NCBI GenBank assembly: GCA_050292445.1
Contig: JBNKLQ010000182.1
Coordinates: forward strand, 1 to 12,796
Direction: 5' to 3'
DNA: 12,796 nucleotides
From: Leptofilum sp050292445
Lineage (GTDB): Bacteria; Chloroflexota; Anaerolineae; Promineifilales; Promineifilaceae
Positions 1 through 7,562 of the stretch are shown here, piece after piece. The notes below the pieces were generated by a model. That model saw only the letters and a program-made list of their open reading frames with translations, was not told the DNA's origin and made no database searches. Both the position numbers and the translations under genes were made by a program. How positions within the stretch are numbered: position 1 is the first letter of the stretch; every line of letters begins with the position of its first letter.

Positions 1-1052
1 ACAATGTGCAGGGAGCCTGCGACATGGGTGGGTTGGTGAACGTTTTCCCTGGCTATCAACCTGTGGCCGATGAAGCCGCCCGGCGCAAATTTGCCGCTGG
101 CTGGCACATTCCCTTTGAATCACTAAATCCCAAACCCGGCCTGACGGTGACGGAAATTATGCATGGCGTGCTAGACGGCCGTATCAAAGCCATCTACATC
201 ATGGGCGAAAATCCCATGCTGTCTGATCCCAATCTGAGCCATGTTTACCATGCCCTGGAGCAGGTAGAGTTCTTGGTGGTGCAAGACATTTTCATGAACG
301 AAACGGCCGAAATGGCCCATATTGTCTTACCAGCGGCCAGCTTTGCTGAAAAATCGGGCACCTTTACCAGCACAGAACGACGCGTGCAGCTTGTTCGGCC
401 AGCCTTGCCGCAGCCAGGCAAAGCCCGTCCAGATTGGCAAATCATTACCCAAATTGCCCAATGCTTGGGGGCAGATTGGTCTTATTGTGATCCCGCAGAA
501 ATTTTTACGGAGTTGGCCAGCCTCACACCGCAATACGCAGGCATGTCGTATGAACGGCTGACACAGGGTGGGCTGCAATGGCCTTGCCCCACGCCGGATC
601 ATCCAGGAACGGCCGTTTTGCATAACGGTCAATTTGCCAGAGGCAAAGGATTACTGTGCCCGGTTCAATTTAAACCACCTGTAGAAGAAGCCGATGAAAA
701 CTTTCCCTTTACGCTTTCCACAGGGCGAATTTTGTTTCATTGGCACGGTGGTACGATGTCGCGTCGCTCACCTGGTTTAGACATGGTAGCACCAATGGCC
801 GAAGTTGAAATTAATCCGGTGGATGCACAAAATTTAGGCATAAGCAGTGGCGACTGTGTTCGGGTTGAATCGCGCCGTGGCACAGTTGCCGCTGCTGCTC
901 GTCTGACAGATCGCTCCCCTAAAGGCACCGTGTTTATGACGTTTCATTATGCAGAAGCGGCCGTAAACTTATTGACGCACGACACGGTTGATCCCATAGC
1001 CAAAATCCCCGAATATAAAGTTTGCGCTGTCCGGGTGAGCAAACAGGAATAA
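1..1052 (+). CDS. fdhF: Formate dehydrogenase alpha subunit, molybdopterin oxidoreductase (C-terminal part, 5' end outside window)
   Basis: The reading frame is already open at base 3 and runs 349 residues to TAA at 1050-1052; the N-terminal iron-sulfur and active-site Cys/Sec region lies outside the window. What remains is the second half of a bis-MGD oxidoreductase. It opens with NVQGACDMGG, typical of NAD- or ferredoxin-linked formate dehydrogenases. YIMGENPMLSDP and LPAASFAEKSGTFTSTERR follow, both family hallmarks. The last third is the molybdopterin-dinucleotide-binding domain, with STGRILFHWHGGTMSRR (about nt 717-767) and the terminal IPEYKVCAVRV. Expected reaction: formate oxidation to CO2, or the reverse, in the cytoplasm. 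A FocA-type channel gene starts 27 bp downstream on the same strand, supporting formate as substrate. Whether the active residue is Cys or Sec cannot be seen. Related nitrate reductases or arsenate-type enzymes are less likely given these motifs. Confidence 0.92.
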   Translation, partial: NVQGACDMGGLVNVFPGYQPVADEAARRKFAAGWHIPFESLNPKPGLTVTEIMHGVLDGRIKAIYIMGENPMLSDPNLSHVYHALEQVEFLVVQDIFMNETAEMAHIVLPAASFAEKSGTFTSTERRVQLVRPALPQPGKARPDWQIITQIAQCLGADWSYCDPAEIFTELASLTPQYAGMSYERLTQGGLQWPCPTPDHPGTAVLHNGQFARGKGLLCPVQFKPPVEEADENFPFTLSTGRILFHWHGGTMSRRSPGLDMVAPMAEVEINPVDAQNLGISSGDCVRVESRRGTVAAAARLTDRSPKGTVFMTFHYAEAAVNLLTHDTVDPIAKIPEYKVCAVRVSKQE

Positions 1053-1079
1053 TAAGTCCCATTAAAAAGGTAGAGTGAC

Positions 1080-1952
1080 ATGGAAAATAAGACTGGTTTT
1101 AATGTAGATGCCCTTGTGCCCAAGGAGATGGCACATAAGGCGGAAGCCACCGGTGTGGCTAAAGCTAGGCTGGGGCCACTGCGGATGTTTGCCTTAGCCG
1201 TGTTGGCCGGGGCCTTTATTGCGTTGGGGGCTATTTTTGCCACCACCGTTACGACTGGCAGCACGCTTTCTTTTGGCCTGACCAAGCTGCTGGGCGGTTT
1301 GGTCTTTTGCCTGGGCCTCATTTTGGTGGTTGGGGCAGGCGCGGAGCTGTTCACCGGCAATAATCTTATTGTCATGGCCTGGGCAGATAGAAAAATTACG
1401 ACCGGGCAGCTTTTGCGTAATTGGGTGATTGTTTATCTGGGTAATTTTGTGGGCTCGGTGGGAACGGCCGTTATCATGCTCTTTAGCAAACAATACACCT
1501 TTGCCAACGGGGCACTCGGTCAAAATGCACTCAACATCGCTAACGGCAAAGTAAATCTGGCGTTTGGCCAGGCACTGGTACTGGGTATCTTGTGTAACGC
1601 GTTGGTTTGCCTGGCAGTCTGGTTGTGCATGGGGGCACGGAGCGCCACTGATAAGATTTTGTCCATCATTTTTCCCATTACCGCTTTTGTAGCTGCTGGA
1701 TTTGAACACAGTGTGGCCAATATGTATTTCATCCCGATGGGGTTGCTAATTAAAGGGGGGGCATCAGCTGAATTTTGGACGCAAATTGGAAGTACGGCCG
1801 CATCCTTTGAAAACCTCACCTGGGGAAACTTCTTCCTGCGCAACTTGCTACCTGTCACCATTGGCAACATCATTGGTGGTGCATTATTGGTAGGGTTGGT
1901 GTATTGGTTTATTTATCTGCGCCCTACTTGGACCGGGGCACGGGCTTCGTAG
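1080..1952 (+). CDS. focA: Formate/nitrite transporter (FNT) family channel, FocA-like
   Basis: A 290-residue integral membrane protein of usual FNT length. An N-terminal cytoplasmic stretch of about 34 residues precedes six predicted membrane helices. Family signatures visible: AELFTGNN (about residues 88-95, the broken-helix loop region), NWVIVYLGNFVGS (114-126), and HSVANMYFIPMG (210-221), whose His210 corresponds to the conserved pore histidine. NGKVNLAFGQ supplies the conserved lysine (about 157) near the pore, and Asn173 follows. The ATG at 1080 is preceded by a purine-rich AAAAAGGTAGAG, a modest Shine-Dalgarno. It lies 27 bp after formate dehydrogenase, probably in the same transcript, so formate uptake or export is the likely role. 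Nitrite (NirC) or hydrosulfide transport cannot be excluded by motif alone. It converges with the MFS gene, with only 9 bp between the two stop codons. Confidence 0.92.
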   Translation: MENKTGFNVDALVPKEMAHKAEATGVAKARLGPLRMFALAVLAGAFIALGAIFATTVTTGSTLSFGLTKLLGGLVFCLGLILVVGAGAELFTGNNLIVMAWADRKITTGQLLRNWVIVYLGNFVGSVGTAVIMLFSKQYTFANGALGQNALNIANGKVNLAFGQALVLGILCNALVCLAVWLCMGARSATDKILSIIFPITAFVAAGFEHSVANMYFIPMGLLIKGGASAEFWTQIGSTAASFENLTWGNFFLRNLLPVTIGNIIGGALLVGLVYWFIYLRPTWTGARAS

Positions 1953-1961
1953 CGATAGCTT

Positions 1962-3338
1962 TCAAGTGGAAACGGCCGTTTCCGGTTCTATTGCTTCTTC
2001 CCTGCCGGGTTTTAACAGACGCAATGTTGTGACCAGTAAGGCGGCCATAATGGCACCCCAAAATATAAAGGGTATTGTTGAGCCAATCTCAAAAAGTGCC
2101 CCGCCAATAATGGGCGCAAAGGCATTGGCCCCGCTAAAAAAAGCAGACGAAATGCCAAGCATTCCCCCTGTCTCATTGGTCGCAATGCGTTTGGTAATAA
2201 GGCTGTTGATAGAGGGCTGCAAGATTCCGCCACCGATGCCGGTGGGAATCATCATCAATAAAAGCCAGGCGAGACCAAGCCATCCTTTATCCGCTTCATC
2301 CGGCAGGCCAACAGACATGTTGCTGGCGTCGATTTCAACGGACCCTTCAGTTTCTGAAGTGCTGCTTAGCTCGGCTGTCAGCGCAGCTTTGTCATACCAG
2401 GGCACCGGCTGATGTGGCGTGAATCCCATAAAGGTTAGCCCAATAGCGAGCATGGCCAAACCGCCATATATGAGCCGTCTGTCCCCATATTGACGGCTCC
2501 AGCGACCAATGAGTCCCCCTTGCACGGCAACCACAATAACACCCACAAAGACAAACACCACGGCGTTGCCGGAGGCATTCAAGCCCAAACGATTTAAGGT
2601 AAACAAAGACAGGATTTGCTCAAAACCGCCGAAGGCCAACTGTTGGGCAAACATAAGGGCCAGCAACAAACCAACGGCCGGATGTTTTACGGCCGTTACC
2701 AACGATCCCAAATTCAATGCCACCTTTTCACTCATTTGGCTGCGTTTTTCCGGGGTGAGCGTTTCCTTAAACCAGGTGGAGGTGAGCACGATTGAGAGCA
2801 GCGAAAAGCCAGCCGCTGCCAATGCCGGGACGCGGTAATTGTTGCCGCTTAGTGCCAGGGAAACAAAGGCAATAATGGGGCCAATAATAAAACCCAGGCC
2901 AAAAGCTGCGCCAATTAAGCCCAACCCCTGGGTTCGGGTTTTTTCAGTGGTGCTGTCACTGATAGCGGCCTGGGCTGTGGCAATATTGGCCCCGCTGATG
3001 CCATCGATGAGTCGGGCCAGAAAGATCAGCCACAGAGAATTGGCGGCAGCCAAAAGTAAAAATCCAGCAAACGTGCCAATTTGGCTGATTACTAAAACGG
3101 GTTTACGGCCGTATTTATCTGACAATCTGCCAAGAAGCGGTGCGCCTAAAAACTGCATCAGGGGGTAAGCAGCCGCCAATAAACCAATGACCAATGGCGA
3201 GGCTCCAAAAGCTGTCGCATACAAAGGTAGCAGGGGAATAATGATTGTTAAGCCGAGCAAATCGATCAAAACAATAACAAAAATAGGCAATATCCGCTTG
3301 AAATCAAGCTTATCTTCTGCTGAAGAGTGTGTATTCAT
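1962..3338 (-). CDS. MFS transporter, DHA1/TetA-like drug:H+ antiporter
   Basis: A 458-residue protein with about 12 hydrophobic helices. The DHA1-type motif A, GRLSDKYGRKP (70-80), lies between helices 2 and 3. The antiporter motif C, GAAFGLGFIIGP (143-154), lies in helix 5. RLIDGISGAN around 109-117 resembles the corresponding TetA region. It is about 60 residues longer than classical TetA. The extra length is largely a polar, acidic periplasmic-type loop at roughly residues 310-350, rich in Ser, Glu and Asp. The ATG at 3338 is set by a strong GAGGGAG Shine-Dalgarno six bases upstream, and a good promoter lies directly upstream (3366-3393). Substrate is unknown; efflux of a drug or small metabolite is the family expectation. 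It is transcribed alone and convergent to focA. Its last codons contain a 16-bp palindrome (1968-1983). Confidence 0.85.
   Translation of the reverse strand: MNTHSSAEDKLDFKRILPIFVIVLIDLLGLTIIIPLLPLYATAFGASPLVIGLLAAAYPLMQFLGAPLLGRLSDKYGRKPVLVISQIGTFAGFLLLAAANSLWLIFLARLIDGISGANIATAQAAISDSTTEKTRTQGLGLIGAAFGLGFIIGPIIAFVSLALSGNNYRVPALAAAGFSLLSIVLTSTWFKETLTPEKRSQMSEKVALNLGSLVTAVKHPAVGLLLALMFAQQLAFGGFEQILSLFTLNRLGLNASGNAVVFVFVGVIVVAVQGGLIGRWSRQYGDRRLIYGGLAMLAIGLTFMGFTPHQPVPWYDKAALTAELSSTSETEGSVEIDASNMSVGLPDEADKGWLGLAWLLLMMIPTGIGGGILQPSINSLITKRIATNETGGMLGISSAFFSGANAFAPIIGGALFEIGSTIPFIFWGAIMAALLVTTLRLLKPGREEAIEPETAVST
1968..1983. repeat. 16-bp perfect palindrome at the convergent focA/MFS junction
   Basis: GGAAACGGCCGTTTCC is perfectly self-complementary and sits over the last codons of the MFS gene, 15 bp past the focA stop. 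It contains one copy of the iterated ACGGCCGT motif. It has no loop and no T-tract on either side, so it is a poor intrinsic terminator. It may simply be an extended copy of the iterated palindrome, or a weak bidirectional pause site. Confidence 0.5.
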
Positions 3339-3365
3339 TCAAACTCCCTCTTAAATCGTCCACCG

Positions 3366-3393
3366 ATCATAGCTTGTCACCCGTGAACGTCAA
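3366..3393 (-). promoter_or_regulatory. Sigma70-type promoter of the MFS transporter
   Basis: On the minus strand TTGACG (3388-3393) and TATGAT (3366-3371) are separated by 16 bp; each hexamer matches consensus at five of six positions. Transcription would start around 3359, giving a leader of about 20 nt that carries the GAGGGAG ribosome-binding site. This is the best-looking housekeeping promoter in the left half of the window. Confidence 0.65.
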
Positions 3394-3406
3394 CTGAATG
3401 CGGCTT

Positions 3407-3425
3407 AATGAGAGAAGCTCTCATT
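3407..3425. promoter_or_regulatory. Inverted repeat upstream of the MFS -35 box, possible operator
   Basis: AATGAGAG and CTCTCATT are perfect 8-bp arms around a 3-base centre (AAG). The repeat lies about 14 bp upstream of the -35 hexamer. A 19-bp dyad at that position fits a regulator-binding site for an activator or a repressor. No regulator gene is present in the window. It could also be a short hairpin unrelated to regulation, since no T-tract follows it on either strand. Confidence 0.4.
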
Positions 3426-3657
3426 CGCTTATGACATTCTGCGCGGCGATACCGGCACATCATCACTAACATTTTTATGCCTAAAACTGGATACTTTCAT
3501 TGTTGGATTATTGTCTTGATCGTTAATAAACCATCGGGCTGACCAGATATCATGGGCAGCCTTTTTTAGTTTTACCCTGTTGCCGAATCCCACAATTGGC
3601 AGCAGCGTCACTATTTCCTATTTGCTTGACCGTTTTGCTGATATCCAAATGAAAACG

Positions 3658-3671
3658 GTTAAGCCCTTAAC
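3658..3671. promoter_or_regulatory. Small dyad just upstream of the oxidoreductase operon start
   Basis: GTTAAG and CTTAAC flank two C residues, a 14-bp dyad located 6 bp upstream of the Shine-Dalgarno of the ferredoxin subunit. It may be an operator or a leader hairpin; a dyad this short can arise by chance. Confidence 0.25.
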
Positions 3672-3692
3672 AACACTGGAGGTTTCAAATTT

Positions 3693-3956
3693 ATGGCTAC
3701 TGGAAGAATTGTCATAGATGCCGAACGTTGTAAAGGGTGTGAACTTTGCCGCCCAGCTTGTCCCCAATCAGTTATCCAATTGGCTGAAAGCCTCAATACA
3801 AAAGGATACCGACCCGCTTTGTACATAGACCCAGCGCATGTATGCACTGGCTGTGCCCTGTGCGCGGTAGTCTGCCCGGATGGCTGCATTACAGTGTTCC
3901 GCGATCTACCCCAGAAGCAAACAAAAAAAACACAGCAGGAGGTGGCCTATGTCTAA
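3693..3956 (+). CDS. korD: 2-oxoacid:ferredoxin oxidoreductase delta subunit (2x[4Fe-4S] ferredoxin)
   Basis: An 87-residue ferredoxin-like polypeptide with two classic clusters: Cys13-x2-Cys16-x2-Cys19-x3-Cys23-Pro and Cys51-x2-Cys54-x2-Cys57-x3-Cys61-Pro. Each motif ligates one [4Fe-4S] cluster, sharing Cys in the bacterial 2[4Fe-4S] manner. An extra Cys65 is also present. The stretch between the motifs, LNTKGYRPALYIDP, is typical of the delta subunit of 2-oxoglutarate or branched-chain oxoacid oxidoreductases rather than of free ferredoxins. GGAGG lies 10 bases before the ATG. The last codons overlap the start of the alpha subunit by 8 bp (3949-3956), so the two are translationally coupled. 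It would carry electrons from the catalytic beta subunit to external ferredoxin. It is the first gene of the operon. Confidence 0.92.
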   Translation: MATGRIVIDAERCKGCELCRPACPQSVIQLAESLNTKGYRPALYIDPAHVCTGCALCAVVCPDGCITVFRDLPQKQTKKTQQEVAYV

Positions 3957-5019
3957 GCAGCTTTTAAAAGGGAATGTTGCTTTTGCCGAAGCGGCCATCC
4001 GTGCCGGCTGTGAAGCATACTTTGGCTACCCAATTACGCCCCAAACCGAATTGCTGGAGCACATGTCCAGCCGCATGATTGAGCTGGATCGTGTCTTTTT
4101 ACAGGCCGAGAGCGAAGTGGCAGCCATTAATATGGTGTATGGTGCTGCCGCCGCTGGCGTGCGCGTTATGACCTCATCAAGCAGCCCTGGCATCAGCCTG
4201 ATGCAGGAAGGGCTTAGTTACATCGCTGGCTCCGAAGTGCCCGTGGTGATTATTGATGTGATGCGTGGTGGGCCGGGCCTGGGCAATATTCAGCCCAGCC
4301 AATCAGATTATAATCAGGTTACCAAAACGGCTGGCCACGGCGATTTTCATCCCATCGTCCTGGCTCCGGCCAATGTGCAGGAAGCTATCGACCTGACGGT
4401 GCTGGCCTTTGATTTGGCCGACAAGTATCGCACCCTGGTGTTTGTGGTGGCCGATGGGGCCATTGGCCAGATGATGGAACCGGCTGAACTGCCCCCTATG
4501 CTTGATTTGCCTGTGGAACGGCCGTCTTGGGCGCTAACCGGTGCCAAAAATCGTGAAAGAAACTTAGTGAACTCCCTCTACATGGGTGTAGACAACCTGG
4601 AATTGCTTAACCAGAAGCTGCAAACTAAGCTGAATCTGATTCAGCGGGAAGAAGTTCGGTATGAAACGCAATTTGTGGAAGATGCCGAAGTTGTTTTGGT
4701 CGCTTTTGGTACAGCGGCACGCGTAGCACAAACGGCCGTACAGCGGCTGCGTCGTCGTGGTCTGCCTGTGGGCCTGTTCCGGCCCATCACCCTGTGGCCT
4801 TTCCCGGAAAAAGAACTGGCCGAAGTGGCCGCGAACAGCCGGGGGCTGCTCGTTGTGGAAATGAACGCTGGGCAAATGCTGCACGACGTGCGCATGGTCG
4901 CTGGTATTCACAAACCGATTAAATTCCTGGGACGTATGGGTGGCAGAATTCCGCTGCCAGAAGAAGTTGTGCAAGAAGCGGAAGCTTTGCTTGAGCAACT
5001 ACTGGTGGCTGCCCAATGA
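3949..5019 (+). CDS. korA: 2-oxoacid:ferredoxin oxidoreductase alpha subunit (KorA/VorB type)
   Basis: A 356-residue protein carrying the pyrimidine-binding and transketolase C-terminal-like domains of the oxoacid:ferredoxin oxidoreductase alpha chain. Hallmarks: GYPITPQTE (26-34), the substrate-site loop; LQAESEVAAINMVYGAAAAG (51-70), containing the glutamate expected to activate TPP; TSSSSPGISLMQEG (75-88); and RGGPGLGNIQPSQSDY (106-121). I chose the ATG at 3949 because AGGAGG precedes it by about 8 bases. A longer in-frame opening to 3880 would run deep into the delta subunit gene. It overlaps the delta gene by 8 bp. The sequence style resembles proteins usually annotated as 3-methyl-2-oxobutanoate oxidoreductase VorB. 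Branched-chain 2-oxo acids are therefore at least as likely a substrate as 2-oxoglutarate. Confidence 0.93.
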   Translation: MSKQLLKGNVAFAEAAIRAGCEAYFGYPITPQTELLEHMSSRMIELDRVFLQAESEVAAINMVYGAAAAGVRVMTSSSSPGISLMQEGLSYIAGSEVPVVIIDVMRGGPGLGNIQPSQSDYNQVTKTAGHGDFHPIVLAPANVQEAIDLTVLAFDLADKYRTLVFVVADGAIGQMMEPAELPPMLDLPVERPSWALTGAKNRERNLVNSLYMGVDNLELLNQKLQTKLNLIQREEVRYETQFVEDAEVVLVAFGTAARVAQTAVQRLRRRGLPVGLFRPITLWPFPEKELAEVAANSRGLLVVEMNAGQMLHDVRMVAGIHKPIKFLGRMGGRIPLPEEVVQEAEALLEQLLVAAQ

Positions 5020-5033
5020 TACGGGAGATGAAA

Positions 5034-5846
5034 ATGGACACAATGATTTCAGAACAAGTTGACCTTCAACCATTAGAAAAAATTACTTATGAACGGCCGT
5101 CTAGCCTGTGTGATGTACATACCCACTACTGCCCTGGCTGTACCCACGGCACCGCCCACCGGCTGGTTGCTGAAGTGATTGACGAACTGGAGATTGCCCA
5201 GGATACCATCCTGGTTTCTTCTGTTGGCTGTTCTGTGTTTTCCTATAACTATTTTGATCTGGATGCCTGTGAAGCGGCCCACGGACGTGCCCCGGCAATG
5301 GCCACTGGCGTTAAGCGGGTCAATCCAGACAAAATCGTCTTCACCTATCAAGGAGATGGCGATTTGGCTTCCATTGGTACGGCCGAAATTATTCATGCCG
5401 CTGCCCGTGGCGAAAAAATCACCGTCATCTTTATCAACAACGCCATTTACGGCATGACGGGCGGGCAAATGGCCCCTACCAGCCTGATTGGCCAAAAAAC
5501 AACCTCTTCACCCTTTGGGCGTGATGCCGCTCTGACCGGACAGCCCATTCACATGGCCGAACTGTTAGCCCAACTGCCAGGCACCGTGTACAGCGTGCGC
5601 CGTAGCCTGCACGATGCGCGTCACACGCTGCAAGCTAAAAAAGCGATTCGCACTGCTTTTGAAGCACAGATAAACAACCTGGGTTTCAGCGTCGTGGAAC
5701 TGCTCTCCTCGTGCCCGACCAACTGGGGCATGACGCCCACCGAGGCGCTGAACTGGGTAGAAGAGGAAATGGTACCGTTCTTTCCGTTGGGTGATTTCAA
5801 AGTGGATGAACACCTGCAAACCAGGAAAGGAGCCAGAAGAAAATGA
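5034..5846 (+). CDS. korB: 2-oxoacid:ferredoxin oxidoreductase beta subunit (TPP-binding)
   Basis: A 270-residue catalytic subunit. The TPP/Mg motif is GDGDLASIG (107-115) followed by NN at 135-136, the usual GDG-x(about 25)-NN spacing. Four cysteines fit the proximal [4Fe-4S] cluster: Cys33 and Cys36 (HYCPGC), Cys66 (SVGCSVF) and Cys227 (SSCPTNWG). AAHGRAPAMATGVKR (81-95) is also characteristic. Three in-frame ATGs are available: 5016 (overlapping the alpha stop by 4 bp), 5028 and 5034. I prefer 5034 because GGGAG lies exactly six bases before it, whereas 5016 has only a weak GGTGG. If 5016 is used the protein is 276 residues. The reaction is oxidative decarboxylation of a 2-oxo acid with CoA to acyl-CoA, CO2 and reduced ferredoxin. 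The stop overlaps the aminotransferase start (ATGA). Confidence 0.92.
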   Translation: MDTMISEQVDLQPLEKITYERPSSLCDVHTHYCPGCTHGTAHRLVAEVIDELEIAQDTILVSSVGCSVFSYNYFDLDACEAAHGRAPAMATGVKRVNPDKIVFTYQGDGDLASIGTAEIIHAAARGEKITVIFINNAIYGMTGGQMAPTSLIGQKTTSSPFGRDAALTGQPIHMAELLAQLPGTVYSVRRSLHDARHTLQAKKAIRTAFEAQINNLGFSVVELLSSCPTNWGMTPTEALNWVEEEMVPFFPLGDFKVDEHLQTRKGARRK

Positions 5847-7117
5847 GTACACCTTGGCATCATCGGTATGCACAACGCACCCAGCGTATGGGTAGTTCTA
5901 TGATTCGTGAGCTGCTAAAGCTGACGGAGCGACCAGACCTTATCTCCTTTGCTGGTGGGCTGCCCGCCCCAGAAATGTTCCCGGTGGAAGCGTTTGAGGC
6001 AGCCAGCCAGCGAGTTTTGCGCCAGCATGGCAGCAAAGCGCTGCAATACAGCGCCACAGAAGGCTACCTACCCTTGCGCGAACTGATCGTAGAAAAGATG
6101 GGGCGCTATGGTATCGAAGCGTCAGTAGAAAATGTGTTGATCACCAGCGGTTCACAGCAGGCGCTAGACCTCATCGGCAAGCTGCTCATCAATCCGGGTG
6201 ACTTGATTTTGACGGAACGGCCGACTTACCTTGGTGCGCTCCAGGCATGGCGAGCTTACCAGGCAGAATTCAGCACAGTACCCATAGACGACAACGGTTT
6301 GCGCATTGATATGCTGGAAGAAGCGCTGTGCGGTGGCCCGAAATTTATGTATGTACTGCCCAACTTCCAAAATCCGGGTGGCGTCACGCTCTCCTATGAG
6401 CGGCGGCTGGCCTTGATCGACATTGCTGACCGCTACGGCGTACCCATCATTGAGGACGATCCGTACGGCGAGCTACGCTTTGAAGGTGAACATTTGCCAC
6501 CGCTGGTGGTACTGGATGCTGATAAGCTAAACGGCCGTCAATACAATCTCCAAAATGAGCCGCACAGCTACTTCAAGGGCAACGTCATCTACATGAGCAC
6601 CTTTTCCAAAACGTTAGCCCCTGGCTTGCGCCTGGGCTGGATTGTGGCCCCGACCAGCGTTATTGAGCACTGCGTGATGGCCAAACAAGGCATGGATTTA
6701 CACACCAGTTCCTTTGTACAGATGGTAGCCTATGAAGTGGCTAAAGATGGCTTCCTCACCGAGCATGTGCGCCAAATTCGGCAGGTGTACCAGGAGCGGA
6801 GGGACATTATGCTGGCGGCCATGTCTGAGCATTTTCCGCCTGGCGTGCGCTGGACCAAACCGCAAGGGGGTCTTTTCTTGTGGGTTACCTTGCCAGATGA
6901 ATTGGATAGTACGGCCGTTCTTGAAGAAGCCATCAACCACAAAGTCGCTTTTGTTCCCGGTGCAACGTTTTATCCAGGCGGAAACACGCGGAACAGCTTC
7001 CGCCTCAATTTCTCGAACGCTAAACCTGAGCAAATCCAGGAAGGAATTGCTCGGCTAGGACAGGTATTGCACAAAGTAATCGAGCCACACAATGTAATTG
7101 AGCCAATGCCTGCCTAA
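5843..7117 (+). CDS. PLP-dependent aminotransferase, class I/II (2-aminoadipate/aromatic/branched-chain type)
   Basis: A 424-residue fold-type I aminotransferase without the GntR domain of MocR regulators. Visible landmarks: ISFAGGLPAPEMFP (34-47), YSATEGYLPLRE (69-80), TSGSQQALDL (101-110), PNFQNPGG with Asn177, EDDPYGE with Asp205 and Tyr208 contacting PLP, and the Schiff-base lysine Lys256 in STFSKTLAPGLRLGW. An Arg in NSFRLNFS near the C-terminus should bind the substrate carboxylate. About 15-20 extra residues (roughly 226-246) lie before the lysine motif compared with the usual spacing. The ATG overlaps the beta-subunit TGA by 4 bp, with GGAG 12 bases upstream, so it is co-translated with the oxidoreductase. 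It is inferred to make the 2-oxo acids the oxidoreductase consumes. The exact amino acid cannot be told; the family includes LysN and broad-range aromatic and branched-chain enzymes. Confidence 0.9.
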   Translation: MSTPWHHRYAQRTQRMGSSMIRELLKLTERPDLISFAGGLPAPEMFPVEAFEAASQRVLRQHGSKALQYSATEGYLPLRELIVEKMGRYGIEASVENVLITSGSQQALDLIGKLLINPGDLILTERPTYLGALQAWRAYQAEFSTVPIDDNGLRIDMLEEALCGGPKFMYVLPNFQNPGGVTLSYERRLALIDIADRYGVPIIEDDPYGELRFEGEHLPPLVVLDADKLNGRQYNLQNEPHSYFKGNVIYMSTFSKTLAPGLRLGWIVAPTSVIEHCVMAKQGMDLHTSSFVQMVAYEVAKDGFLTEHVRQIRQVYQERRDIMLAAMSEHFPPGVRWTKPQGGLFLWVTLPDELDSTAVLEEAINHKVAFVPGATFYPGGNTRNSFRLNFSNAKPEQIQEGIARLGQVLHKVIEPHNVIEPMPA

Positions 7118-7142
7118 TAGTTTGTTCCAAGGAGGGCAAATA

Positions 7143-7478
7143 ATGATTGCCTACAGAACATTTGTTAAACAGATGGATACGTCGAAAGATCTGCTGGCCC
7201 AACAAAACGAGCTGCGCAACGAGCTTATGGCTTTTGTTAATGAGTTGGCCGCACCAGAAAGCGTCATCCAGATCAACGAACAGACTTTGGCAGAAAGTAG
7301 TCAATTCGCCTTAGTGGTTTGGTACAAAAAGCCACTGCCAGAGCCAGAATCAGACTTCACTTCGCAGCCAGAAGCGCAAAGTGCGGACGTGTTTGCCCGC
7401 TCACTACGTGAGAACGAACGCCGTGAAATAATAAACACAATGATCACAGAGCACCTAATCCGCTCCGACTCTAAATAG
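7143..7478 (+). CDS. Hypothetical 111-residue protein inside the oxidoreductase operon
   Basis: I do not recognise a family. The ATG at 7143 is chosen because AGGAGGG lies seven bases before it. An in-frame opening from 7098 exists but would overlap the aminotransferase and lacks a binding site. The product is soluble, with no Cys, signal peptide or membrane segment. The N-terminal 35 residues look helical and amphipathic (TSKDLLAQQNELRNELMAF). A central hydrophobic strand, FALVVWYKKP, is followed by an acidic, Pro-rich linker (about 64-80) and a charged C-terminal helix (FARSLRENERREIINTM). It begins 25 bp after the aminotransferase and ends 84 bp before the gamma subunit. That placement makes it an operon member, perhaps an assembly, regulatory or accessory factor of the oxidoreductase or aminotransferase; this is only guilt by association. 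Confidence 0.7.
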   Translation: MIAYRTFVKQMDTSKDLLAQQNELRNELMAFVNELAAPESVIQINEQTLAESSQFALVVWYKKPLPEPESDFTSQPEAQSADVFARSLRENERREIINTMITEHLIRSDSK

Positions 7479-7562
7479 AGTGGTTTGCTCAAGTAAAAGC
7501 CAAATTTGCGCTCAAGCTAATTCAAAATTCTTTTTGGCTCGTACATAAGAGGAAAATAAAAA

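Larger units (their letters stand above)
3339..3692. other. Divergent intergenic region between the MFS gene and the oxidoreductase operon
   Basis: This 354-bp stretch separates two divergent transcripts. The MFS side holds a promoter and an upstream inverted repeat. The oxidoreductase side holds a small dyad (3658-3671) and a GGAGG Shine-Dalgarno (3678-3682) for the ferredoxin subunit. A 60-codon open frame on the minus strand (3429-3611, GTG start after AGGAAATA) lies in the middle, but I see no family resemblance and do not call it. A possible but poor promoter for the plus-strand operon is TTGGCA at 3596-3601 with TATTTG at 3619-3624 (17-bp spacer). No iterated ACGGCCGT copy falls here. 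Confidence 0.6.

Noticed and set aside
1194..1709. A 171-codon frame antisense to focA
   Set aside because: The sense strand encodes a clear FNT channel; the antisense product has no recognisable motif.
3429..3611. A 60-codon minus-strand open frame in the divergent intergenic region
   Set aside because: The GTG start has only a close, weak AGGA, there is no family resemblance, and a frame this short can occur by chance.
3880..3948. Longer start for the alpha subunit
   Set aside because: The extension lies inside the delta subunit gene, and the AGGAGG site points to the ATG at 3949.
4564..4998. A 144-codon frame antisense to the alpha subunit
   Set aside because: It is a shadow of a strongly supported gene, with low-complexity His/Gln-rich composition typical of antisense frames.
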